A stretch of 64,000 bases of DNA from Marthasterias glacialis (taxonomy: Eukaryota > Echinodermata > Asteroidea > Forcipulatida > Asteriidae). Under the pieces are notes generated by a model. That model saw only the letters and a list, made by a program, of their open reading frames with translations, ran no database searches and had not been told where the DNA came from. The stretch is taken from positions 13,242,731-13,306,730 of the forward strand of contig OU452225.1 of NCBI GenBank assembly GCA_911728455.2, given 5' to 3'. Shown here in pieces: positions 36,546-49,369 of the stretch (positions are counted from its first letter, which is position 1; each line of letters opens with the position of its first letter). A program made the position numbers and the translations under genes.

Positions 36546-36912
36546 TTAAAGCCCCAGCTCAACATTGTTATACTGACTGAGTGTATAAATGCCTACATTC
36601 TTTGCATAAATCAAGATATTTGTAATGAAACCAACCTGTGAAAATTTCAGCTCATTTCGTTTTTTTATTTGCAAGAAAACAGTAAAAATACATTCAGCAT
36701 TTTGTACACATTCCTATCGGTAGAGTTTTCGTCTCACTGAGACGAAATTAATTTTGGATCTGATTCATTTATTATTTAAAATGATAACACTTCAGACAGA
36801 AATTTTTCATGGAAAGTTTTCTGCCATCATTATCTTTATACCATGTAAGGTACAGTGTATAGAAATCTGTGAACATTTATGTTTTTCTTCTTACCAATGT
36901 TGAGCTGTGTTT
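36546..36912 (-). mobile_element. MITE family A, reverse orientation
   Basis: TTAAAGCCCCAGCTCAACAT at the left, TTACCAATGTTGAGCTGTGT at the right; full length (~365 bp) but the right end is degraded. Confidence 0.8.
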
Positions 36913-37489
36913 TTTAAGTTGTCAAGGAACGATACATGTATGTGTAGCACACAACACACAGAAATATAGGTTTTTTATATGCTTTTATAAACATTATGTA
37001 TTAAGCTAGATACTATTATATTAAGTTACTGCATTGTACTACTGTAGTTTATTCGTGCCTCAGTGTTATTATTCCGGAAGTTCTTCAGTCTTCTGCTACT
37101 CAATGGATGATACAGTGTACATGTACAAAATGTACACAACCATTGTACTTGTCTGCCGTGTTGTACACGTACATTGCATATTTCCGTATGTTATTTACAT
37201 AAATACGGAACATGTACATCGTGTAATCTTATGAGTACATGTACATGTACGTAGTTTGCAATACATACACTGTACATGATGGAAATATATTCAATATATG
37301 AGACATACTGTTTTCGTTATGTGTGCCAGGAGCTAAAATAATGTGAAGTTCAGATGCCTTAAGTGTTGCATTGTGGCGACGATTTGAATCGCTCTATTAC
37401 CTGTACCCATAACAGTCTCTCACTAGAACAGGTTTAACTAGACACAAGTTTTTGTGACATCACAAAAACAAGGTGTTCGGTAAGCCTTG

Positions 37490-37985
37490 TAAATGAGCCA
37501 CATCCGGTTTGACCGGAAGTAGAGGTCACAGAGGTCAAGCAATGTGCAACAGAGAAGGTCCTTCCCCAACCTTTGCATTTGGTGAAAGAATCATGTTCCT
37601 ACTTCTAACCGCGTTAAAATAAGGAGCTACTTCCTGTTTAACAGGAAGTAAAGGTCACAGAGTTAACCCAAAGTGCAACAGAGAAGGGCCTTCCCTAACT
37701 TTGCTATTTGGTGAAAGAATTATGTTCCTAGCTCTTAGCATTGATAAACAAAGAGTTATTTCCGGTTTGACCGGAAGTAGAGGTCACAAAGGTCATTTAA
37801 TGTTTCACAAAGAAAGGCCTTCCCTAAGCTTGATATTTCTTGTAACAATCATGTTCGTACTTCTAACCACTTTTAAATGAGGATCTACTTCCGGTTGGAC
37901 AGGAAGTAGAGGTCACAGAGGTCACCTAATGTGTCACCAAAAAAAAGACCCTCCCTTACCTTGACATTTGTCGAAAGAATTAAGT
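37490..37985 (+). repeat. Four 129-bp tandem units with ETS and DR3 motifs
   Basis: Palindromes TTCCGGTTTGACCGGAA or variants occur at 37502, 37631, 37760 and 37889, a period of exactly 129 bp. Each is followed by AGTA-rAGGTCA-CAG-AGGTCA. The remainder of the unit (CAACAGAGAAGG-CCTTCCC..., GGTGAAAGAAT.ATGTTC) is also conserved. Confidence 0.9.
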
Positions 37986-38588
37986 TCATACCTCAAACGG
38001 TTGATTTTTTGTTGATTTGTAAAGGCTCAAATATCCCCTGTATTAAAGACTAACAAAGCATGGAAATTCAAACTTGTGATCATGTGATAATTACTTCTTA
38101 TCCCTTTGCGGCATGTGGTGGTGGTCGAAAATCGCCTCATTTTGTTAACTTTTGAATTACTCCTTCGTTGAGTGCTCAAAAAAATCTTATATTTTTTGTA
38201 ATCCTACAAAAGGCAAGCCTACCACAGCCCATTTAGCCTGATTGTTTACTATGAGCCAGATACCATGAATGAAAACCAACCGACCCCAAAGGTCATAAGG
38301 CCATCAGTTTGTGTACAAACTTGCTTCTCCTAGGGTACCCTTTGGTGATCAATCATGGGCTGGCCTCCCAACAACTGTGCTTAGGAGGTTGCTTGACAGT
38401 GTCTGGAAGGGATTGACCAATAAACAAACTCAAAGTGGATGGGGGCGGGGCCAGCTGCCTGGCTTTGGGTTCTTGTTTTGTTTTATTGGGCCTGGATTAC
38501 TTCCAGGGTTATTGTAAGTATTTTCTCATGGGTGGCTCTCTGTACTGTAGTCTGTTGTACATGTACATGTATTAGTCTAAAAAAATGG

Positions 38589-38637
38589 AACAAAATCGGC
38601 CGTTTCATAACTTCATCTTGCAACGGCCGATTTTGTT
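38589..38637. repeat. 16-bp perfect hairpin
   Basis: AACAAAATCGGCCGTT (38589-38604) pairs perfectly with AACGGCCGATTTTGTT (38622-38637) around a 17-bp loop. The loop word AACTTCATCTTG recurs inverted at about 38688-38699. Confidence 0.85.
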
Positions 38638-39301
38638 GAAATTTCATAATTAGGGTTTTATAGTCCTTATCTATTATTAAAAAAATCAAGATGAAGTTTG
38701 CTCAAAAGAAATTTGAAATAGAAAAATAACTTATTTTTAAACTCGTCATCGTAACAAACTGTAACATTTGATGACGTCATCAATGTAATATTTTCAAAGG
38801 TCATGAATTACATTTCATTTCGTACACTGAAACCACGTCAAAATTCTGTTTCATATTGACTCAAGAGCCTAAATTGTGACTTTTTAAGCATTTTTGGCTT
38901 CACCTCCCGTTTTCCACCGGAAGACAAGGTCAAATTGGGGTCATGTCTGTGAGGCTTTTACGCAGCTTTGGATGACCTTTCCGATAACGTATAGATTGTA
39001 AAAATCCCTCGTGTACATCAAAAGTTATGATTTTTTGAAAGAATAAACTTTGATTTAATGTAATTCGACACCCGATGACGTCATCATGACGTCACTCAAA
39101 CGGTTTCATGTCCTAATGAATATCTAACTATGTGTGAAGTTTCAAGTTCATACAAGCTTAAGAAGTATACCTTTGTTGGCGGACAATCGACAGGCATAAG
39201 AAGAAGGAGAAGTAAAAAATGAAAAAAAAAAAACCGTACAAAAACAATAGGTTTTCGGCTGATCGCCGAACACCTAATTAATGATAGGCACACTCTATTC
39301 T

Positions 39302-39302
<1 letters not shown>

Positions 39303-39350
<48 letters not shown>
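39303..39350 (+). repeat. (CA)n microsatellite
   Basis: About 24 uninterrupted CA repeats just outside the right end of the AGGTGTTCGG element. Confidence 0.97.
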
Positions 39351-39354
<4 letters not shown>

Positions 39355-39359
39355 AGAAC

Positions 39360-42300
39360 AATATTAAAATATCCCAGCCACAATAAAAATAATGCTGGCA
39401 GGTCAAGCGTCAAGTTCATATTCAATGGTGGGAAAAATCCAGAGAGCTAACTTATAAATTTAGAACCAGCATACTCAGTGTAAAATTTATATTATGCACG
39501 GATCCATGTCTAACAAGTGTGATTGATGTTGCTCTAGTGGATGTGGGTTCAACCATAAAGGCACTGAATATTTTAATTTAAATTGTTCCAAAAATAGCAA
39601 ATTATGATATATGCATGCTGCATACATAAATTTGTTCACCTGTAGGTCTCCAAGTCTTCAAGTCTTTCAATGTATGAATTACATTTAAAAATTTAACATA
39701 CATTTAGTGTATGTAAATTTTATGTGCCAGTTGATTTGTGGGTATGTAAATGTATTGTACGTATACACATTTTAGATTTTGAGGGTTCTAATTTTTGTTT
39801 TTTCCTCGAATGATGACATTCAAAGGTCCTATGGTTTAATTAGTAGACCTTCATCGTGCCACCAGTGTTGGTTGTTTTGTTGTTTTCATGTGCCCTTCCT
39901 GCGATCTAGCAGTAATAAAACAGATTTTCATCACACCCAAAAAGGGGTCAGGCTATTTTAACCTGCCAGCTTTGACCCGACTGCATTTCATTTGGTTAGG
40001 TGGAAGGGATGGGGGCGGGGGAGGGGTAAATGACAAGACGGCTGAAGTATCAGAAAGGTCCATACATGTTGTACAGTATCAATTATCTTACATGTATTTG
40101 TACCCAATTTTTTTTGCACTTTGGTCTGGAACCGTCTCATGGCCATCAAAATCTTTCAGCTACATGTAAATGGTACATACTGAACACATACATGTATATG
40201 TACATGTAACTCAACATTAAAAACCTTTGGACTCTGATTATGCCTGACTTATAAAATGAAATTGGATGTTCAGTGTTTACTGAACCCATCAAACTAAAGG
40301 AGGAAACTAAAGGAAAGGGTTAATATTTTGCCAAAGTAAATCCATAATAAATTTCATGTTGGTGTAGGTTCTGATGCTTCTGCTAATACATCACGGTCTT
40401 CTGCCAGTGCATTAACATTGACTCCGTGATCAATCATTGATCCATTATCTTCTGCCCTATCATCAGACTCTCTCTCTCTCTGGCTCTCTCTTCTTTTAGC
40501 CCCTCTCCTTCTCCACATGTATATCCAACCAGTTTATTTGGATTGGCATAATAAATTCACACACCACACCACCACAAGACAACTGCAGCTCAGAAATTAA
40601 CAGCTCTAGGCTAGTGTTCTTAGGACTAGGGATTTACCGGAGCAGTTGTGGTGTGATTTATTCAAAGGAGATGTTTTTGTAGTTCCGGTTGGCTTGATGT
40701 CATCGTCTTGCATAAGTCTTGAGGTTGGCTTCGAAACAATAACCTTTACTTACTGATATCAAATTTATTGTCATGGCAACAGTTTTTACCGAGTGTGCAT
40801 CATTATAACTGAACATGGCTCTCCACTTCTTTTTTTTCCCCCTGGTAAATTTTTCAAGCCATTTGGCTCCTAGCCGTGTTTATAAGAAAACAGGTGTTTT
40901 GATCTACCCCCCCCCCCTTTGATTAAAGTAGTCCATGCATGGAATTTAATTTAAATGAGCCTGATTTTGTAGTAACAGATACTGAGCATAGTTCAAAGGG
41001 TGTGTAAGAATTCAGGATTTCGGTAATAGTTCCCATAATTCCTCTGGTTTTAAATAATACCGTATTTATCAACCTGTGAAAAATTCAGTGTTTGTGTTTG
41101 ATACATATCAAAAACATGTTTTGTGAGGGATTTTGTGCTTGTACAGTATGCATCAGGCTTATTTTGATTGTAGCAATAAAAATAAAAAGCATTGGTGATT
41201 TTAGGGGTTTTGCAAATGTTTTTTTCTCAACTTTGACAGCATTTCAGATGGAAGTATTTTTCTGGAGGATTGATACTTGGTATGAACTTCCTTATAAGCA
41301 AACATTCATAATGGTATTGAAACCATGGTTGAAACCAAGTGTATTTTTTCCCAACATATAACAATTCATTAGCAATAATTAGTTAAAATAATGTAAATGT
41401 ACAATGGTGGAATTAATCAATTCTGTTTCCATGTTGTACTCCATGAACTTAAAATGGAATATGTTTGGGAGTTGGGGGAAAAATATTAAGTCTTCTTTCC
41501 AGAATTATCTCAGAAAAATTGTCTAACATGGATCTTAGACTTACATGATGTAAATGTTTTCGTTGAAAAACAACCCTCCCCATCATTAACACTAAATATA
41601 CATTGAGTGATGATTGAAAGAGAGTGAAGAGGAAAAGAAGCCTTGGGGATAAGGTTTATAATGTTGAGTGTTCTTGTTTTGAATAGAAGAAGAAATCTGT
41701 ACACATGTATCAAAGCAAAGCCTTGGTTAATTGAGACAGTTAGGTGTCTATGAAGGTATTCTGCTTGACTGCCCCTGGTAATTGAGGGGGATTATTGCAT
41801 AGTCTGCAGTGTTTTCATATGCTCAGTGCAGTTAAAATACAGTATGTACAATGTGTACAGTACATACAGTATGTACATGTAGATTCGTGTACAATGTACA
41901 TGTATGGAACATGTTCGTATACAACATGTACAGTTCTGTAACTCGTTCATAATCACTACGCAGGATCTGTCTGTGTTTTTTTTTATCTGTTTACTTCTTT
42001 TCTGGATTTACCATTAACATCAAATGTACACCCCATGCCCATAATTTATTACATAATACAAACGTGTTTCATCAGCTTGACTCATTTCTATTGCCAAATG
42101 CATGTTTTATTGTCTCATAGTATTGTCTCTTCAAATGAAAGCATGCTCTTCATGTACATTTTTCATGATCATGTTTCTGTAGTCATACATGTATGGTCAG
42201 TAGAACTTAGAAGCTTGCTCCATACTGCAGGGTGCTTGCTGTTCCTTCAGATCTGAGACAGTAGAAAGTGTCTTTATAAAGCGAAAATATAGACCATATG

Positions 42301-44250
42301 TAACCTGTGACATCGCATGTTTACAAAAGAGCCACAGCCTGGACTCCCTGCAGGCATAATTTGTAAACGACTCAATGGAAGAAGACAGAAATTCTGACAT
42401 TTTATGGAGATTGCAGGTTATAATTTGGTCAGTTATTGCCTTACTTTTACAACTCTTGATTTTATGAAGTAATACATATGTAATTGATTATGACCAATGG
42501 GTGTCTTGCCTGCTAAGAAATGCCCAGGAATGCAGAAGGTCACTCGTCCTGTAAACAAGGTGACATGGTCTGTAGGAAAATGAGGGTATCAGCTGATGTA
42601 TCAACATGGGCACACTCTTACTCTTTTGTCAATATGTGGTTGATTGAGCATTTATGTAGTCTCCGCACACTAGTCTACAATGAAAATATTGAAAACTTTT
42701 GTCGACCCCTTCAAAGACAACATGTCAGATTTAGAATGCAAAATTTATCTGCAAAGTATTTATAACAGGTTAAAGTAAATCAATAGGGGTACAGTGTACA
42801 TTCGCCTAAACTTTGTATTTTTCTAGTGGTTTTTCCTTTGATAAGAATTGTAGACTTTGTACTTTGCTCTTGAAGGGGCAGAGCACTGTTGTTATGAATA
42901 CTTAAAATGATTATAAAGTTACAATAAGCTCAAGTTCAAGTAGTAGTGGACGCTGCACAATGGTACATTGTAGTTTGCTGTTACTCTTTTCATTGTCAAT
43001 ATTTAGTACATGTTAACATACACTGTGTAGTTGCTGAGGTCACTGTAAAAGATTTGCAATCCACAATAGCGAGGTTGCGTTGGCACACGGTTAGAATGCA
43101 TGACTACAGTTAGCTAACCATAAGCAACCATTCAAGTCAGGTTGTGTAGTGGTTTCCCTGATGACCCCCCCCCCCCCCCCCGTTTTGTTGAAATTAAGCT
43201 ACAGAGGGCACATTCTTCAAAGTGCCAATTTGTTACACCGCAAACAAATCACATCCTCCATTTGAAGTCAAAATAGACTACCAACACTCACACAGAACCA
43301 AAGAAGTCCAATCTCAAATAAATAGTGAGACCATCAACTATGTGTCTGTTGGTTTTTTGTAATTTTCCTCTCCAAAATTTGAGGAAATTGCCTTCAAGCT
43401 GCTTTTATAGGTGATGATAGAACTTTTACACTCAGACTGATTGTGTAAAACATCATATAAATTATGATGACATCATGGCCACTTGTCGTCATTGTCGTCA
43501 CATGTCGTCATTGTGCCGTCATTGTGCCAACCTTACCGTCTGCCAACAAAACCACGCTAATAACTCATTAACCCTCCTACTCTTTGTAACATTTTCTAGC
43601 AAGCTGACCAATCATTTGAAACCAATCAACTGCACAGGTGTGTATGGTGACAGAACTGTAAAACCCAGGACTGTGATCTTAATACTTTGTGCGTTCACCA
43701 CATGTGATCACTATGCTGGCTGACATAGTTTACAATGTGGTATGTTTCATTCAAAAGCATGTGAAAAGATATTGAAGGGTCAGATCAGATAGTAGTGGGG
43801 TTAATGTGCGAAATTAAGGTACTAATGCTCAATGTGTTTAGCAAGTTGCTCTATAAATCTGTAGTGAAAAAATGTTAAATATACATGTTGCAAATTGACA
43901 TAACCAGTGCTTTCTTACAATTTTTATATTTTGCACCATGCGCTAAATAATGAGTGATATAGGCCCTACATTGTATGCAATTTTTATAAATAGTTCAGTT
44001 AGTGATAGTGAATTATTCCTACAAATGTAATTAAGCAAAGTGTAGTTATTTAGGGGCCAACTAGTTTTTTATTGCCTCCTACATTTAAAATTTGTTTGCT
44101 TGTAGTCAATATTTTATGCTCTACTTTTGCTTAATGACTATTGTTGCTTTTTAAAGAGGGGATTTCACTTGTTGAGACAATCTTACCTGATCAAATTCAC
44201 TTGTAGTACAAAATATTTTGGGATTTTGCGGTTATTTGTATAATAATCTT
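39360..44250. other. Intron 1 stretch, mostly unassigned
   Basis: Dense in GTAC/TACATGTA words (for example 41850-41945). C-runs at 40907-40917 and 43165-43181. (CT)n-rich patch near 40467-40510. No exon recognised. Confidence 0.5.
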
Positions 44251-44264
44251 GAATGAGCAGGCCT

Positions 44265-44400
44265 TGATACTTCACGGAGGCTCTGGTCATTGCCTCCTTG
44301 CTTACGTGTAATGGAAATGTCCCAGAAGACATTTATACTTTTCTCACTGAAGTGCTCGAGTCTTCACCAAGGAGAAACTGCCTTCCCCTTTTCAAAACAA
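44265..44400 (+). repeat. Family I dispersed repeat
   Basis: GGCCTTGATACTTCACGGAG, then GGTCATTGCCTCCTTG and a decayed tail ending GAGAAACTGCCTTCCCC. Confidence 0.5.
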
Positions 44401-44955
44401 AATACATGTATAAGGGCTGAATGAGTATAAGATTAGATTGTCTCTATGGTGGACAACCCCTCTAAATGTCCACATCCTCCCCTCCACCCCCCCCCCCCCC
44501 AATAGCAAATGCTTCGTACGCCACCACAGATCTACCCGCATCTATTGTAAGGAAGACAAAAAAAATATCCTCTTTCCCCAAAATAACCCCAACCCAAAAC
44601 TTTGTTGCACACTAACTGTTACTTTCTTCTTTTGCATGCTCCACCCCTCACGATTTTCAGATGGTTCTATCACGCCAGCATCATGTAGGTGAAATCCACT
44701 TGATTCTGTTTTTGTTCTGTATGTTGCCTTAGCCATACAGCATTGTTAAGCTTCATTTTTTAAATTTATTTTTTGAAATGTTTCTGCTTCATGAGTTTTG
44801 TTTTGCCTGCCATGCTAATAGGACATGCCCGGAAACTGTATAATTTTGTGACCATATAATTTTTTAAGCATTTTGTGTATTGGCAAAAGATCACAGATGA
44901 TGTGCAATACAGTTGTACACAGTACAGATAAAATAGGCTTATTTAGAGGAATCTG

Positions 44956-45156
44956 GGACCAATTTTTAAGAGCTGTCACTGCAGAATATAAAATGCTCAA
45001 AGAAAATTAATCTGCTTAGCAAAATGTAGCAAGGAACCAGCTATAAATGGTATGCATTACATTGTATTTTGCCTTGGTTGGTAACCTGTTTTTTGCTGAG
45101 CAAATTTGTTCTCTGCTTATCAAAGTTTTGTGCTTTAAGCTTGATGAAATTGGCCC
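44956..45156. mobile_element. MITE family E, decayed copy
   Basis: Begins GGGACCAATTTTTAAGAGCT and ends TTTAAGCTTGATGAAATTGG, with TCTGCTTAGCAAAATG and GAACCAGCTATAAATGG inside. Confidence 0.6.
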
Positions 45157-45780
45157 TTGCTCTCAAGTTTACAATTCGTCGCTTCAGTGCAAAAATGTAG
45201 TACATGTATGTATCTCCTAAAATAGCATTTACGTTACATGTTAGTTTGAAGTATCAAAATGTCGGATCTTTTAATAAAACCCGGACACAAAACCATTAGG
45301 CGCCAAGATACAACATTTTTGTGTGAGATACAATGTTGTTGCGCAATCGGAATACGTTTTTGCACTGACGTAACGAATTGTACAGGTCTATAAATGGCCT
45401 GTTAACAATAAGGAATAAAAATGCATCATGCTTCACTCTACAATTTTCAGGCTGTCAGGTATTGTGCCCATGTTTAATGTAGTTTATTATTGACAAGGAC
45501 AATTCTCACTCAACCGTGGAAGGTTTGGACTATATTGCCCTTCCAGTTCCAGCCTCTTGAGTGGAAAAAAAAGATGAGAAAGGTCTCTTACCCCAACTTG
45601 TTTTGATAAATGTATCTATCTAGCACCATTTTAGACAAGCACGCCTTACGTGATATCGTAACACAGAAATCAAATTACAAGAAAATATCCACAAGACCAA
45701 AGATCAATTGCATGTAGCTTGGCACTTTCACTGGACCGGAAATAGTTTTTACAAGACCTGAAATATATCTCTTTCTTTTT

Positions 45781-45935
45781 AATCAATTTTGGGGTGAGCA
45801 AAGAAAAATTGACTGGAGCGGGATTTGAACCTGTGACCACCAGGTAATATGTACCGATTCTCTACCAACTGAGCTATCCATCCCTAATATTGGTGGTCTC
45901 CCTATTTTGTCAATGTCTTTGTTCGGGGGGGTGCA
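45781..45935 (-). mobile_element. tRNA-derived SINE family F, near-complete
   Basis: On the minus strand: CCCCCCGAACAAAGACATTG, then GGATGGATAGCTCAGTTGGT (A-box), GGTTCAAATCCCGCTCCAGT (B-box and acceptor), then CTTTGCTCACCCCAAAATTG. The acceptor-like ends TGGA / TCCA pair as in a tRNA. Confidence 0.8.
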
Positions 45936-46140
45936 AGTCAGAAGTACATGTATCAACCGGATACTGCCATGTAGCCAGGGATCACACCCCATACAACCAT
46001 AGAGCTAGCTCTATGGATATACAAAACTGTACATGTAATCTGGGAAGCGGCAGCGCGGGGATCACCATAAGGGTGATGCAACTTTTTATTAAAAATGTCA
46101 AGCAATAAACAACAAGGGAAACTGACTGAGTACATTTTTC

Positions 46141-46229
46141 AATCAATTTTGGGGTAAACAAAGAAAAATTTACCGGAGCAGGATTTGAACCTGCAACCAC
46201 CGGCTATACGAACCGACGCTCTACCCAAT
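46141..46229 (-). mobile_element. tRNA-derived SINE family F, truncated
   Basis: Same orientation as 45781-45935. It covers the tail, B-box (GGATTTGAACCTGCAACCAC on +) and anticodon region, then is cut off at CTCTACCCA by a T-run. Confidence 0.75.
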
Positions 46230-47369
46230 TTTTTTTTTTTTTAAATACATTTTTCTCTGTACTTTGAGGTGGTGATTTAGAATTTAAAAGCAAAAGTATA
46301 CTTACTGTACACTGGTAGATCTTCGAAAGGATGTAGTATGTTTGTAAAAACACCAGACTGCAGGACTTGTTCTGCTGGTTGTGGAAGAGGGGGGGGGGGG
46401 GTTGAGGTTTACTGGCCAAGTGCTTAAGTTACTGGAGTCTGGCCTGTGGTCCAGTGGGTAGGTATTTTGACACCTGCAATCTCTGGAATTGTGTCCTTTA
46501 ACTGTGCAAAAATGTGGTACAGTTTAATTAGGTGTGTGGATGAGCTGCTCCACGCGGATCTTGCTGTGTGTGTTTCATTGCATTCTGCATTTAAAATGTA
46601 AGAAGTCTTAATCATGACTTCATGAAATGCAATTCTGCTAAAAACTTCATCTTTGGCAGCAGGGATGAGATTTTTCTGGATTATTCTGGATTTCTGTATT
46701 TTTAAATAATCGGCCATTTTTTTTTAGCCTATTCATTTTTTTTGTTTTTTTTAAATGGTGATTTACTATGAACGCAATATTTGTGCGACAAAAAAATCCA
46801 GTCACATCATTTCTAATAATTTACAGGCTGGTAGTCTTCTTTATATCACCACTTTGCAGGCTACATTAAAAGTAATAAACATTGAACGCTAGAGGGCGCT
46901 TCAGACTTGTCGCTGGTGCACACGCGAAAGCAGTCGACAGCATTATGGTGTTCCTCAGACAGATTTTTTTTAGCATGTGTACCAAAAACTACTCAATGAT
47001 GAACGAAAAGATTATTTTACAGCATAATGTAAGATTCATTTCTTGTTATTTTATTTTTATTTTTTTATAGTTTTTGCTGGATGATGCTCAAAAAGTCAAA
47101 GTCAAAAAGCTGTGAAGACGCAATGGTTTGGATGATGCGCGGTCTCGTAAACTGTTTTAAAATTTTGAACAATAAGTGTTTCTGAAATGGATGGTTTTAC
47201 AAGTGTAACCGACTGTTTGAGAACTGTTATACATAAATACAAAATCATCTGTAAACGCTGACAGCTCTTCCCTTGCCCAAATTCCGGGCAATGACATGTT
47301 GCCCAAAATCCGGACGAGTATTTTTTTTATCGTAAAATCTTTCAAGTTTTCAAGTTTCACCCACTCTCA
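46230..47369. other. No gene recognised
   Basis: Intronic; G-run at 46390-46401. Several short overlapping frames. Confidence 0.5.
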
Positions 47370-47575
47370 TCGATCCCTGTGGCAGGCATGTGCTAACCAC
47401 CCTACAATTGCTCCTAAGTTTTCAACAAGCATGTGTGCAAAGTAGTCACTTTCAGGATCCAGTCAGCGATGTTTGTCATATTGTCTCCCTTCTAGGAGTT
47501 ACTGACAAGAGGGATCAATATGGCACGGTGCCAGTGGGAACCTGGCTGTTTATTACCCTCCTGACGAGTTGTTGA
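47370..47575 (+). repeat. Dispersed repeat family J
   Basis: CACCCTACAATTGCTCCTAA, TGTGTGCAAAGTAGT, AGTTACTGACAAGAGG, CACGGTGCCAGTGGGAACC. These align with 59360-59540 (CACCCTACAAGTGCTCCAAA, TGCGCGCAAAGCAGT, AGTTAGTGACAAGAGG). Class unknown. Confidence 0.6.
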
Positions 47576-48925
47576 TGACAACCTTGACTCAGAAAAAAGG
47601 ATGAATATTTGTGAAAGATCATTGCGAAGCTACGACTCTGGCTTTCTCTTGCTCTGGCTTCAGCCACGTCTGAAGGCTTCATCAGTCACTTTGGTTCCCC
47701 GTTCAAGGACCAAACTTCTTGAAATTTTCTTGTTTTAAATAGGCAGTTAAAAAATATCTTCATGTATGTGCTGGTTTGTTAGTAACTTGGTCTTCAAAGA
47801 ATTTAGTATTACCATATGTAACTCCTGGTAAATGAAGAACCAACTCCTTAAGGCCTACTCAACAGTTCAAATCTACAATGTTGTTGCTGTGTAAAACTAC
47901 ACTTTTTTCCCTTGCTTAGAACATTTCTTTTGTAACCATACAAAGAGCCTGTTGTTACTTTTGACTAGTTTCCAATAATTCTATTGTAGTAAATCGAATG
48001 GGAAGTAAAGATTACAGTAAGTACCGTACAACTGTCATTTGATTTTCTACAAGAAATACAACATTCTCCTTTTCACTTCTCTTGGGAAACACTAAATATG
48101 GTGCATTATTACTAATAATTTTTTAAAAGTGCATTAACAGTTGTCAATTGTAGCTAAGTATAAAAAGGGCCCACACATGCCTCTGAATTGGGAGTTGGCA
48201 GGTTTGATACTTCAAGGAGGCAACTCTCTTTGTACTCTTTTTTCAGGTTTTCTTGGTAATAAGGTTATTTTAATTGCCGTTTCTGAAAACCACTGTTGTA
48301 ACATTCCCCCTGATTTAGCCATCATTGGGACATTGCATTATGCATGTTCAACTGAGCATTAGTAGAGTTTACTTTTAGGAAGTCTTTCTGCTTGTACATG
48401 TATCTGGGAAATATTATGTATGATCATGTAGCTTAGTGCATCTTACGGTCATTCAAGACTACAGTTCTAATGGATTTCTCGTGGCTTTTGATCTCTTTTT
48501 TTTCACTTTTCTTGCTCACTAATTCCTTCAAAGCTTGGTTGCTGGGACTCTCAACTCATTCAATATCTAAAGAAATTATAGATTAATTGTCATCTACCGT
48601 TTTGTTGTATCAATTATAGATTTATTTGGATATTGTTACTCTGTCGCTCTGTATTACAGGAATCAATAAGGAATTTCAAGCTTTAATTTTTAGGGTTTGT
48701 GCTTCAGATGGCGGTGATCTTTTGGGCCTAAAACTTCACTGAGGCCTTATTGCTCATCGCCCTAGTCTACATGTAGTCTTGATCTGAACACTTTGTACAA
48801 ATGTTCCCTTAGAGTTTTTGATTTTGCCAAGTGGAAGTTCCCTGCTATCATGGAGAGAGTCACCTTGTCCTGACAAGATTGAAATTTCAGGCTGTTAGTT
48901 TTAATGATATTTGAAGTGAATTACA
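47576..48925. other. No gene recognised
   Basis: AT-rich, strongly CpG-poor intronic sequence; a possible family I fragment at 48185-48260. Confidence 0.5.
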
Positions 48926-49121
48926 ATGTCTGATTTTGTAGAGCTGCTTAAAAGCAGAAAATACTGCTCAACAACTTTATGCAGAGCACCAATTAGCGGG
49001 AAACCAGTCACAAACGGTACATGTGACATGTTTTTTTTAGCTGGTAACCTTTGCTGGTAAAGCACAATTGTTTTGTGCTTGGCTACCGTTTGTGCTTAAG
49101 CAGCTGTATGAAATTGGGCCC
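48926..49121. mobile_element. MITE family E copy
   Basis: TGATTTTGTAGAGCTGCTTA ... TTAAGCAGCTGTATGAAATTGGGCCC; inverted ends are clear, the interior is diverged. Confidence 0.65.
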
Positions 49122-49369
49122 AGGCCTGATGCTTCGTTCTCAGAAGGACAAGGCAGTTTTCGGTGATAATTCATTCAGTCGATGCGGAGCATCGGATGAT
49201 GGCCCTCCAAAAATGTTGGTCTCCCATTGCTGTAAGCAGCTCCTCACGTTGCAGGCCAGAGTCCCAGCACAAGGTGTCCACATAGTTGGTTTGTGGTCTG
49301 CCACGGGAACAGTGTCCCTGAGTAGGGGCCCATAGCACCAGCCTGCTCGCTGCCAGCTCAGTACAGTAT

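Larger units (their letters stand above)
37470..39278. mobile_element. ~1.8 kb element with AGGTGTTCGG inverted ends
   Basis: AGGTGTTCGG near 37472 is mirrored by CCGAACACCT near 39268-39277. Both ends are bordered by AAAAACAA-type sequence. It has no coding capacity. Inside are a four-unit 129-bp array, a hairpin segment (38589-38637), and GATGACGTCATCA-like words at about 38771 and 39073. The 38230-38560 part looks unrelated, perhaps a further insertion. Element class not recognised. Confidence 0.5.

Noticed and set aside
37490..37985. CRISPR-like array
   Set aside because: Regular spacing, but the whole 129-bp unit is repeated with no unique spacers, in a eukaryotic intron.
41317..41336. 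TTGAAACC-ATGG-TTGAAACC as a CATG micro-insertion
   Set aside because: The direct repeat is exact, but its boundary is one base off the register seen in the four good copies, and there is no empty-site comparison.
45998..46015. Perfect 18-bp palindrome CATAGAGCTAGCTCTATG as a fifth micro-element
   Set aside because: The termini resemble CATGGAG...CTCCATG, but the flanking heptamers (ATACAAC and GATATAC) do not match; only a shifted 6-bp ATACAA repeat exists.
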